Below, piece by piece: positions 15,009-23,001 of a DNA stretch of 64,000 bases (positions are counted from its first letter, which is position 1; each line of letters starts with the position of its first letter). The stretch is from an uncultured Microscilla sp. (GTDB taxonomy: Bacteria; Bacteroidota; Bacteroidia; Cytophagales; Microscillaceae). The notes below the pieces were generated by a model, which did not search any database, had not been told where the DNA came from, and worked only from the letters and a program-made list of their open reading frames with translations. The position numbers and the translations under genes were made by a program. Location of the stretch: NCBI RefSeq assembly GCF_947493425.1, contig NZ_CANLRP010000004.1, forward strand, positions 1 through 64,000, given 5' to 3'.

Positions 15009-16064
15009 ATGCAAGCTGTTATTTTAAAATGTACGCCCAATGCGCAGTTCCACTTTGGGCAACTAGCCATCGACGAAAACACTTCGCTGGATGACACCAG
15101 CGAATACCTGCATTCTGACACGCTTTTTTCGGCCATTATCAATATTGCTGCCAGGGTATATCCTCAGCAAACCGATGACCTGGTACAGCACTTTGAAACA
15201 GGAAACCTGGGTGTGTCTTCCGGGTTTTATTGCCTGGAAACTGCGCCGGGGCAATATGTTTATTTTTTACCCAAGCCCTTAAGCTGCCAGGCATTTAGGC
15301 TGGGTAACGAAAACCAGGATAAGTTTAAAAAGCTTAAAAAAGTAAAGTACGTGTCGAAAAAAGTATGGGAAGAAGGCATTACTCCTGACCGCTGGCAGAC
15401 CGAATGTGTCTTTTTACAAAAAAAGTTTGTGCTGCACCCCAGCGAGCTGCCCGAAGATTTGAGAGCCGAAGCCCCGGAAATTCGCATATTTGATAAAGAA
15501 TCGTTGCCCAAGGTAAAAGTGCATACTGCGGTGCAGGAAGACAACCTGTATATGCAAACCAATATACAAATACAAGACAACGAGCAGCTGAACCTGACAC
15601 CTAAAGTACATTTTTACTTTTTACTAAAAACAGACAGCCCCGACGCTGATTACCACAAACAACTAAAAACCATTCTGCGTTTTTTGGCAGATGCAGGCAT
15701 TGGTGGCGAAAGGTCTGCCGGACTGGGGCAATTGGAAAGCATCGAGTTTCAGGATTTTGCCTTGCAGGTAACCACACCCAATGCCTGGAGCAACCTGTCG
15801 CTTACCATTCCTCAATCTGAAAACGAGGCAGCCCGGCTAAAATATTATGAACTGGTAAGCAGAGGGGGCAGAGCCACTGGCAGAAAACTGAAAGACGGCA
15901 CCCTGGAAAAACTACTGGGCGTAAGAATGGTAAAAGAAGGGGCAGTGTTGCAAGAGCCTATTGCCGGGCATACGGTATCTATAGCCCCCAAAAATACTCC
16001 TTACCCCTATTTGCGTTACGGGCAGTGTTTTGCCCTACAGCTTCACTCAAACTTTAGCCTGTAA
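15009..16064 (+). CDS. csm4: Csm4, Cas5-type subunit
   Basis: A 351-residue RAMP protein that caps the crRNA 5' tag end and holds Cas10 in the Csm complex. Supporting features are its place between csm3 and csm5, the N-terminal FHFGQLAIDENTSLDDTSEY and LHSDTLFSAI motif, and the glycine-rich loop DAGIGGERSAGLGQLE (about residues 231-246) that is typical of Csm4. A second block, YELVSRGGRATG, lies near the C-terminus. Length is normal. It is 4 bp after csm3 and 5 bp before csm5. Confidence 0.9.
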   Translation: MQAVILKCTPNAQFHFGQLAIDENTSLDDTSEYLHSDTLFSAIINIAARVYPQQTDDLVQHFETGNLGVSSGFYCLETAPGQYVYFLPKPLSCQAFRLGNENQDKFKKLKKVKYVSKKVWEEGITPDRWQTECVFLQKKFVLHPSELPEDLRAEAPEIRIFDKESLPKVKVHTAVQEDNLYMQTNIQIQDNEQLNLTPKVHFYFLLKTDSPDADYHKQLKTILRFLADAGIGGERSAGLGQLESIEFQDFALQVTTPNAWSNLSLTIPQSENEAARLKYYELVSRGGRATGRKLKDGTLEKLLGVRMVKEGAVLQEPIAGHTVSIAPKNTPYPYLRYGQCFALQLHSNFSL

Positions 16065-16069
16065 ACCCC

Positions 16070-17377
16070 ATGAGCACAAAAACCCACAGCTTTCGGCTTC
16101 GGCTTACCACCCTTACTCCAGTGGCAATTGGCGACGGGCGCACTATTTCGCCCTTGTCAGACTATATTCTGGACAAAGCCAGCCAGCAGATATACCCCAT
16201 TCACCACCAGAAATTTGAACGGGCTTTGCAAAAACGCACTGCCCAGGATGGCAGTATGAGGGTGATGAATGAGTACATAAGCAAGGTAAACCAAACCCAG
16301 GGAGTCAATAAAAATAATTTTCTGAAGGAGTTTATTGGCTCCAGTCTCGGCATAAGCGATTTTGCCGCCCTGTGCCACCCCCAACGCTTTGCCACGCACG
16401 GCATAGACAATGCCACCGAAGCCACTACTTGTCTCAAAAATGCCCGCCAGCCTTATATTTCGGGCAGCACCCTAAAGGGAGCCATCAAAGGAGCTTTGTT
16501 GTACGACTGGCTCATGAACGATTTTATGGGCAAAAAACAACTAAAAGAAATTGCAAAGCTGGCAAAAAGGTTTGCTGATAAAATGATACCACTGAATGAT
16601 GAGTTGGAGGATTTGGCTGAGCAAATGGAGGTGTATCTGCCTCAAAATGAATACCGTAGAGTTAACCAACAAAAACGCACTATTGAGCAAAAATGTAAAC
16701 GATTCAAACAAGAATTTGGGCGCGAAACAGACAAAGTACTTAATATTTTTTTGGAAAAAATAACCACCAGAAAGAGGATGGATTTTTCGCTGCTACAGAT
16801 AGGTGATACTCAGTTATTTTCTGAAAGCGACCTTGCCTATTATGCCCTGGAGCGACTTTTTTTGAACGATGGCAAGCTGGTAAGCATAGGAGACATCAAA
16901 GAAGCAATTCCGGCAGGTAAAACCACTGCCTTTCGTTTGAACTTGATTCCTGAGCTGCAAAACTCCAGCCTACAATTTTTGAACCGGGCAGACATAGGGT
17001 TGATTTTCAAAAAGCTGAATAGTTTTAGTATAGCCAATGCCCGCTACGACAAAGAATGCCTGCTGGTAGCCAACGACCATATAAAAAACGAAACCCTGTA
17101 CAATGCTTTGCTGGATTTTTATGAGCAAATTATCAACGATTATGCGCAAAGCCAGCAAGCAGCTGCGTTGCGCATTGGGGCAGGCAAAAGCTATTTTCAC
17201 AACTCTATTGGGCTGGCGCTGTGGCAAGCCGACGACAAGCACAAGGTATTTGAAGATTTTCGCTATATATTTTACAACGAACTCAACTACGATAATGAGT
17301 TGTTTCCCAAAACCCGTACTTTGGTTTCTCAGCCTTATTGTCCGCTGGGGTGGGTAAGGTTGGCAAAAGATGAATAA
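16070..17377 (+). CDS. csm5: Csm5, crRNA 3'-end RAMP subunit
   Basis: A 435-residue RAMP protein that caps the 3' end of the Csm filament and helps crRNA trimming. The N-terminus LRLTTLTPVAIGDGRTISPL and the loop PYISGSTLKGAIKGALLYDW (about residues 128-147) match Csm5; the C-terminal region has IGAGKSYFHNSIGLALW. A helical insert (about 165-230, rich in Lys/Glu) is longer than in small Csm5 proteins. It is the last gene of the operon; no csm6 follows. The next strong plus-strand terminator is at 18092. Confidence 0.9.
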   Translation: MSTKTHSFRLRLTTLTPVAIGDGRTISPLSDYILDKASQQIYPIHHQKFERALQKRTAQDGSMRVMNEYISKVNQTQGVNKNNFLKEFIGSSLGISDFAALCHPQRFATHGIDNATEATTCLKNARQPYISGSTLKGAIKGALLYDWLMNDFMGKKQLKEIAKLAKRFADKMIPLNDELEDLAEQMEVYLPQNEYRRVNQQKRTIEQKCKRFKQEFGRETDKVLNIFLEKITTRKRMDFSLLQIGDTQLFSESDLAYYALERLFLNDGKLVSIGDIKEAIPAGKTTAFRLNLIPELQNSSLQFLNRADIGLIFKKLNSFSIANARYDKECLLVANDHIKNETLYNALLDFYEQIINDYAQSQQAAALRIGAGKSYFHNSIGLALWQADDKHKVFEDFRYIFYNELNYDNELFPKTRTLVSQPYCPLGWVRLAKDE

Positions 17378-18091
17378 TTGATAAAGGGAATGGCTTTAGG
17401 TTAGTAAAACGGAAAAAATAAAGTAGTCCAAGAGGACAAAGTATTTTGTGGGTGGGCGATGATTTGAAACCGTACACTTTTTTATAGCATATAAGTCTTG
17501 ATTTTTTTAATAGTTTTACAGCATAAAAATAGCTGCTAATCTGCTAAGTTGTAGAATAAAACCTGGTTTCGTTTCCCTCAGGCATCCGTTCATTTTTTTC
17601 TTTAGCTAAAAAAACGAACCAAAAAAAGCCACCGCTGTAGTTTGTCTGGCTAAAATTTGTTCCATTACGCCGAAACAGCTCAAACATTCCCTCGTTCCTC
17701 GGTCAGTGATCTGTTTTTACGGCTTCATTGCTCAAATTTCTTAACGCCCACAAACTAAGGCGGAAAGTAAAGACGCTGTTTTTCAAGCACTTTTGATGCT
17801 GATAAAATTAAACTCTACAAAAGTATTAGTAGTGAAAAATTAGTGTACGGTTTTGAAGGCGATGAAAAAAATCTTTGCATAGCCAAAGCTATGGAACTAT
17901 TTTTTGAAGAAGCCCATCCGCCAAAGACACTGTTTTGTGGAGTAGGTTATTTTTGTAGTTTTACTTATTCCCTTTTATTGCGCAATATCATCCCGAAACC
18001 AATGCTTACGCTTCGGCCAAGCCCTATAAAACTGGGGGTTGGGACGGTGATGCCTGTGAAAACCTAGCCAACAAGGTACTTATAAATACAA
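17378..18091. other. Gene-free region after csm5, with a possible element remnant
   Basis: There is no convincing coding sequence. Inverted copies of AAACCGTACACT / AGTGTACGGTTT lie at 17467-17478 and 17842-17853 with A/T tracts next to them, enclosing 387 bp; this may be a decayed insertion element, but no clean target duplication is visible. A 74-codon plus-strand frame at 17843-18067 has no recognisable features and starts inside the right inverted repeat. Confidence 0.4.
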
Positions 18092-18129
18092 AAGCCTGAA
18101 GAAACGGTGTGTTTCTTTAGGCTTTTTTT
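18092..18129 (+). terminator. Rho-independent terminator downstream of the csm operon
   Basis: Hairpin AAGCCTGAAGAAAC / GTTTCTTTAGGCTT with loop GGTGT, followed by seven T on the plus strand. It should end transcription from the csm operon before array 2. Confidence 0.85.
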
Positions 18130-18245
18130 GTGCACACTATTATTGCACTTTTTTCGTCATTCAGAGCGCAGCGATGAACCGAACTTGCGAGCTCTGCAAA
18201 GCTGCTAATCTGTTGTAAATATCAAATCCTTGTAAGGCGCCTACC

Positions 18246-18304
18246 TATTCTGGAAACCTAGTCGCCCCGGTGTAAAAAACCAAGACTTCAGGACAAGCCC
18301 TCAA
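18246..18304 (-). repeat. Insert element in a CRISPR repeat (array 2, distal copy)
   Basis: Reverse-strand copy of the array-1 insert. On the minus strand it follows GGATTG of the repeat 18305-18336 and reads TTGAGGGCTTGTCCTGAAGT, then CTTGG-TTTTTTACA-CCGGG. The stem differs from the other copies by C-to-T changes that still allow G-U pairs in RNA. Confidence 0.65.
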
Positions 18305-19648
18305 CAATCCTTACTACAAATGAATAGCTCTCCTACGATTATAATGCTTCTAACTGTTCTGGAAACCTCGTCGACCCGGTGTAAAAAACCGGGATTTCGG
18401 GACAAGCCCTCAACAATCCTTACTACAAATGAATAGCTCTCCTACACGGCTGAGAATAGAAAAAGGGAAACAAGGCGGTCTCAATCCTTACTACAAATGA
18501 ATAACTCTCCTATGGAGGCGTAATAGCCTCTATGACGAACACTATACAGTCGCAATCCTTACTACAAATGAATAGCTCTCCTACGGCGTAATCGCCTCCA
18601 TGACCAACACGGTGCAAATCAGTCGCAATCCTTACTACAAATGAATAGCTCTCCTACGATGGCAAAATAGTTCAGGCTACGGTTGTAAAACACGTCGCAA
18701 TCCTTACTACAAATGAATAACTCTCCTACTGAGTATCGAATTCAAGTTATCACTTTAAGTTCGTCGCAATCCTTACTACAAATGAATAACTCTCCTACAT
18801 TTCAGACAGAAATCAATGGGTTGCAACAGCTTTGTCGTAATCCTTACTACAAATGAATAGCTCTCCTACACTCTATTGTCGCATTTTGCGACGTAACAGA
18901 CTTCGTCGCAATCCTTACTACAAATGAATAGCTCTCCTACACGACTTTTTATAAAACAAACTTGGTTAAATGCGTTAGTCGCAATCCTTACTACAAATGA
19001 ATAGCTCTCCTGCTGAAAGATCTGGAAATTATACATTGTCAATCAGTTAGTCGCAATCCTTACTACAAATGAATAGCTCTCCTGCTACAATCCTGCAGCT
19101 TTTGGAACAGCAGCAATAGTGTCGCAATCCTTACTACAAATGAATAGCTCTCCTACGCGTTTTTGGTAAACGAGTATATATATAGGAAGTCGCAATCCTT
19201 ACTACAAATGAATAGCTCTTCTACCTCGCCGGAAAGCTTATTCGAGGATGAACAACATAGGTCGCAATCCTTACTACAAATGAATAGCTCTACTACAATA
19301 ATAAAAAAATAGCTTTATAGGGCTAATCTTGTCGCAATCCTTACTACAAATGAATAGCTCTCCTACTCATATTGGTCAAAGTCTCTAAGTAAACGTTATT
19401 GTCGCAATCCTTACTACAAATGAATAGCTCTCCTACCGTATTGGCTTTACATTATCTTTTGTAAAGAACGGTCGCAATCCTTACTACAAATGAATAGCTC
19501 TCCTACTCGCCTGACCAGAAGAAAAAACTCTTCAAGAGGTGTCGCAATCCTTACTACAAATGAATAGCTCTCCTACTAGAAAAGTGCTAGGTATAATCAC
19601 TAACGTCATTTCGTCGCAATCTTTACTACAAATGAATAGCTCTCCTAC
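18305..19648 (-). CRISPR. CRISPR array 2
   Basis: About 19 copies of a 36-bp repeat; read on the minus strand it begins GTAGGAGAGCTATTC and ends GTAGTAAGGATTGCGAC, clearly related to the array-1 repeat (both start GTAGGAG and end ATTGCGAC). Spacers are about 33-38 bp. The leader is on the right (19649 onward), so the array is transcribed on the minus strand, towards the cas operon. The leader-side repeat (19613-19648) has one change. The distal two repeats carry the 60-bp insert also seen in array 1. Spacers at 18514-18548 and 18585-18621 encode the same peptide with silent differences. Confidence 0.97.
18355..18413 (-). repeat. Insert element in a CRISPR repeat (array 2, second copy)
   Basis: On the minus strand it follows GGATTG of the repeat 18414-18445 and carries the same TTGAGGGCTTGTCCCGAAAT start and the CCCGG/CCGGG stem around TTTTTTACA, then TCGACGAGGTTTCCAGAACAG. 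The junction with the repeat is at the same base as in array 1. Confidence 0.7.
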
Positions 19649-19744
19649 CCGTGTTTTGTAACTTACTGATAACCAAACACTCCAAATTGTACTTTTCCAA
19701 GAAGCAGGTAAAAACAGTACATTTTGGGTAAAATTTCGTAAAAA
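19649..19744 (-). promoter_or_regulatory. Leader of CRISPR array 2
   Basis: Inverted homologue of the array-1 leader: on the minus strand it reads TTTTTACGAAATTTTACCC, AAAATGTACTGTTTTTACC, TTCTTGGAAAAGTACAATT and, next to the repeat, GGTTATCAGTAAGTTACAAA. The middle 13 bp are unlike those of leader 1. Confidence 0.8.
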
Positions 19745-19879
19745 TCATCTCTATGTTTTTTAGAAAATTTGGTTACAAAACCAGTGTTTTTGTGTACAAA
19801 TCACATATTCCATGTCACTTTTTGAATATTTGTTTGTTTTTCACAAAATTGCTCAAAAACACTCCTGCATACTAATATC

Positions 19880-20010
19880 AAAACCTGAAATAACACCATA
19901 GAAACTCCTCCCTCACCTCTACAATATTTGGTTTTACAAAGTAGTGTATACTAAATCCTTCTGATATACCAATGTACATCGAATATTGTAAGTAGACAAT
20001 AATATTGAAC
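19880..20010. repeat. 131-bp direct repeat, right copy flanking the CRISPR island
   Basis: Same-orientation copy of 5704-5834 with about eight differences. Beyond both copies the sequences are unrelated, so the duplication has sharp edges. It lies outside leader 2, as the left copy lies outside leader 1. Confidence 0.75.
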
Positions 20011-20465
20011 AATATAACCTTGCAAAGCCAGGCACAAGTGCCTGCCTGATTATTTACCTGCAAAAGTATTGCAAAGGCATTTTCTAAACTCACTTTTTGT
20101 AAAAACCACGGGCTTCAAACGGGCGGTAAAAACTAGAGGGAGGGCACAGGAGGTAGCCACAAGTAAACTTATTGCACAGTGTAGTTAGCTATATTTAATT
20201 ATGGATGAAAGTATCAACGCTTTTATTAATTCTATTCAGCGGATTGTAACGGTCTTGCCTACGGATAACAAAAACCTCTGTTGAGCCCATCACAGCAAGC
20301 TGCTGTAGATTCAGTTCACAAGTAACTATAATTTTGTATTATACTGATTTTCAAAAACTTACAAAAGTTGTACTTAAAAGTGTAAAACCACTTAAATATA
20401 AAACCAGCAAACAATAGGGGCACAATGAAAATTTATGAAGGGAATTTTTAATTCTATGATTTATA
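20011..20465. other. Gene-free region between the CRISPR island and tRNA-Ala
   Basis: AT-rich sequence without a supported gene. A 27-codon plus-strand frame at 20201 (MDESINAFINSIQRIVTVLP and a few more) has no context to support it. The stretch around 20285-20315 (CAGCAAGCTGCTGTAGATTC) is faintly like the one at 5594-5612. Confidence 0.4.
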
Positions 20466-20620
20466 GCAATACTCCGCAGTGATTTTAGCCAAAGTTGACT
20501 ACTGATTAACTTCGTTGAGCTCGCCGTAGCAGAGCTACAGGTTCGGTTTACAAGGCTTAATAAGGTAAACATTTACCCGAATCAGCTATGGACTACGGAC
20601 TAAATACTATGGACTATTGG
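20466..20620 (-). repeat. Dispersed intergenic repeat, copy A (short form)
   Basis: One of three copies of an intergenic repeat family, here in reverse orientation. Shared blocks: AATAGTCCATAGTATTTAGTCC, cut here to its first 20 bases AATAGTCCATAGTATTTAGT, the hairpin CTGTAGCTCTGCTACGG, and the end CTAAAATCACTGCGGAGTAT. It lacks about 95 bp found in the middle of the copies at 46157 and 56586. Confidence 0.7.
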
Positions 20621-20667
20621 TTATAGGTTATCACAAAAAAAACAGTTTTCACAGATTTTGTAAAATA

Positions 20668-20703
20668 AAAAACCCTGTAAACGCTTGGTTTACAGGGTTT
20701 TTG
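20668..20703 (-). terminator. Terminator after tRNA-Ala
   Basis: Hairpin AACCCTGTAAAC / GTTTACAGGGTT with loop GCTTG and A/T tracts on both sides. It lies just downstream of the tRNA on the minus strand and could work in both directions. Confidence 0.8.
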
Positions 20704-20713
20704 GGCTAATTAG

Positions 20714-20787
20714 TGGAGAATATCAGATTCGAACTGATGACCTCTACACTGCCAGTGTAGCGCTCTAGCCAACTGAGCTAATCCCCC
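20714..20787 (-). tRNA. tRNA-Ala (GGC anticodon)
   Basis: On the minus strand GGGGGAT (acceptor) is followed by TAGCTCAGTTGGCTAGAGCG (D arm), an anticodon arm CTACA-CTGGCAG-TGTAG with anticodon GGC, T arm ATCAG-TTCGAAT-CTGAT and ATTCTCC plus discriminator A. The acceptor stem holds a G3-U70 wobble pair, the identity mark of alanine tRNA. The terminal CCA is not encoded. Confidence 0.97.
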
Positions 20788-20952
20788 ATTGATTAAGGTT
20801 TGCAAATGTATGTACTACATGGGTAACTACCAAATTTACACCTGACATTTTTTTAAAAAACATAAATTTCTATTTACAACACAAAATACCTTTCCGAAAT
20901 TACCATAAATCCTTAAATTCACCTCTTTGTATACCCTAAACTACTCTAAAAC

Positions 20953-21375
20953 ATGACAACGCTCAAAACCAAACCCAACGACCAAAGTGTAGAGGCTTAT
21001 ATAGAAAGTATAGCCGACGAAAAAAAACGTGCTGACTGCAAAACAATTGCTGAATTGATGGAGACCATTAGCGGGCAACCACCTGTAATGTGGAACGGGG
21101 GCATTGTAGGCTTTGGCAGCTATCATTACAAGTATGCCAGCGGACGAGAAGGCGATTGGTTCCTCACCGGATTTGCCTCTCGCAAACAAAGCCTCACCTT
21201 GTATATTATGGCAGGTTTTGACCAATACGATGAGCTCATGGAGCAATTGGGCAAATACAAAACAGGTAAGTCATGTTTATATATCAAAAAACTGGAAGAT
21301 ATAGACCAGGAAGTGCTTAAGAAGCTTATAAAGGCCTCTATTCTCTACCTGAAAAAACAATACGGAGAAAATTAA
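20953..21375 (+). CDS. DUF1801 (YdhG-like) domain protein
   Basis: A 140-residue cytoplasmic protein. The N-terminal pattern SVEAYIESIADEKKRADCKT and the central MWNGGIVGFGSYHYKY are typical of the DUF1801 fold, an alpha/beta domain of unknown biochemical role. It covers nearly the whole protein. The gene stands alone between tRNA-Ala and an antiporter; ATG 20953 is the natural start. Confidence 0.85.
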   Translation: MTTLKTKPNDQSVEAYIESIADEKKRADCKTIAELMETISGQPPVMWNGGIVGFGSYHYKYASGREGDWFLTGFASRKQSLTLYIMAGFDQYDELMEQLGKYKTGKSCLYIKKLEDIDQEVLKKLIKASILYLKKQYGEN

Positions 21376-21564
21376 ACCTGCATGAGTTTATCATCTATAA
21401 TTATCCTTCTATCTTTGGTTTTTTAAGCAGTAAGCAATTAGCTTCAAGCAATCAATAGACTATTATTTGTTAGCCACTCATAACACAGGGGGCGCTTTAA
21501 ACTTGTCGCTTGTACCTTGAAGCTACTACTAAGCGAAACCTACAAACTAAATAAGTACACATTT

Positions 21565-22830
21565 ATGGATTTATTCAATGCCTTTACTATTCTCATAGTA
21601 TTATCGGCAGCCTTTGGCTATATCAATCACCGCTACCTCAAACTGCCTACCACTATTGGTTTAATGATTATTTCGCTGGTGATGTCTTTGGGTATTGTAA
21701 TACTGGGTACATTTTCTAAAAGCCTTTATACCCAATTGGTGGGGATGATCAAAAGCGTAGACTTTAACAAGGTATTGATGGAAATCATGCTTAGTTTCCT
21801 GCTTTTTGCCGGTGCACTGCATGTAGACGTAAAAACACTTGCCAAAGAGCGAAACCCAATTATGGTATTTGCTACGCTAGGAGTGCTTACTTCTACCTTT
21901 ATAGTAGGCTCGCTTATGTATTATGTGTTTCAATTGCTGGGAACCCCCATCGACTACATCTATTGCCTGTTGTTTGGTTCTCTGATTTCGCCTACCGACC
22001 CAATAGCCGTATTAGCTATTCTCAAAAAAGCTACCGTACCCAAAAAACTAGAAGTAAAAATATCGGGCGAATCACTCTTTAACGATGGAGTAGCTGTGGT
22101 TATCTTTTTGAGTATCTTTGAAATGGCCGACAAAGGCATAGACAAGATAGGGGCAACAGATATTTTATTCCTTTTTGTAACCGAGGCGGCTGGGGGTGCC
22201 TTGTTTGGGCTGTTATTGGGCTATACAGGCTATGTTCTGCTCAAATCTATAGACTCTTACATCGAGGAAGTACTCATTACCCTTGCTTTGGTAATGGGAG
22301 GTTATGCTTTTTCTTCGTTTATCCACATATCGGGTCCTTTGGCAGTGGTAGTAGCCGGGCTTGTGATGAGCGATCGCGCCCGTATGTTTGCCATGTCAGA
22401 CATTACCCGCCAATATGTAGACATGTTTTGGGAGATCTTAGACGAGGTGTTCAATGCAGTACTCTTTATCCTGATTGGCTTAGAGGTGTTGGTTATTTCG
22501 TTCAACCAAAGTTATATCATTGCCGGAGTCATTGCTATAGTGGTGGTACTGGTATCTCGGTTTATATCAGTGGGCATTCCTATTTCGTTAATGAAGCTCA
22601 AGCGCAGTTTTATTCCTCGTTCTATTCAAATACTTACCTGGGGAGGACTCAGAGGAGGTATTTCGGTAGCTTTGGCGCTCTCGCTTACCGACAAAATGCA
22701 CCGCGAAGAGTTTGTAACCATTACTTATATAGTAGTGGTGTTTTCTATCATTGTACAAGGGCTTACCATTGGCAAGCTGGTGCAAGGGGTAAAAGAAGAA
22801 GATACTGAAGAAGTTCCTTCTGGTCATTAA
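21565..22830 (+). CDS. Na+/H+ (cation:proton) antiporter, CPA1 family
   Basis: A 421-residue inner-membrane transporter with about 12 hydrophobic segments from residue 5 onward, exchanging Na+ (or K+/Li+) for H+ in pH and salt homeostasis. The motif SPTDPIAVLAILK (the paired acidic region of CPA1 exchangers) and GESLFNDGVAVVIFLSIFE are the ion-binding signatures; the C-terminal LRGGISVALALSL is also conserved. The start ATG 21565 is preferred over TTG 21517, which would add a polar 16-residue leader. A soluble C-terminal regulatory domain is lacking. It shares a bidirectional terminator with the decarboxylase gene. Confidence 0.93.
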   Translation: MDLFNAFTILIVLSAAFGYINHRYLKLPTTIGLMIISLVMSLGIVILGTFSKSLYTQLVGMIKSVDFNKVLMEIMLSFLLFAGALHVDVKTLAKERNPIMVFATLGVLTSTFIVGSLMYYVFQLLGTPIDYIYCLLFGSLISPTDPIAVLAILKKATVPKKLEVKISGESLFNDGVAVVIFLSIFEMADKGIDKIGATDILFLFVTEAAGGALFGLLLGYTGYVLLKSIDSYIEEVLITLALVMGGYAFSSFIHISGPLAVVVAGLVMSDRARMFAMSDITRQYVDMFWEILDEVFNAVLFILIGLEVLVISFNQSYIIAGVIAIVVVLVSRFISVGIPISLMKLKRSFIPRSIQILTWGGLRGGISVALALSLTDKMHREEFVTITYIVVVFSIIVQGLTIGKLVQGVKEEDTEEVPSGH

Positions 22831-22940
22831 ACGCCCTGAAACATACATCATTGAATATGAAGGCATCAAGTCAGACTCAGCAAGTTCTCACAACTTGCCG
22901 GGTCTAAACAGGTCATCAAATATTTGCTATCACAACCTCC

Positions 22941-22986
22941 CAAAGTCAAGGAAGCCCTCACTAAAACGGCTTCCTTGACTTTTTTA
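22941..22986. terminator. Bidirectional terminator between antiporter and decarboxylase genes
   Basis: Hairpin AAAGTCAAGGAAGCC / GGCTTCCTTGACTTTTTT with loop CTCACTAAAAC. T and A tracts flank it, and it lies between convergent genes. Confidence 0.9.
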
Positions 22987-23001
22987 AGGTGCGCTGTATA
23001 T

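Noticed and set aside
10195-17377. Type III-B (Cmr) or III-D assignment
   Set aside because: The small subunit is of Csm2 type and the order csm2-csm3-csm4-csm5 is III-A; no cmr genes are seen.
17843-18067. 74-codon plus-strand frame after csm5
   Set aside because: No domain, start lies in an inverted repeat, and there is no paralogue in the window; not enough to call an accessory cas gene.
20201-20284. 27-codon frame starting MDESINAF
   Set aside because: Too short, no context; possibly a gene relic but nothing supports it.
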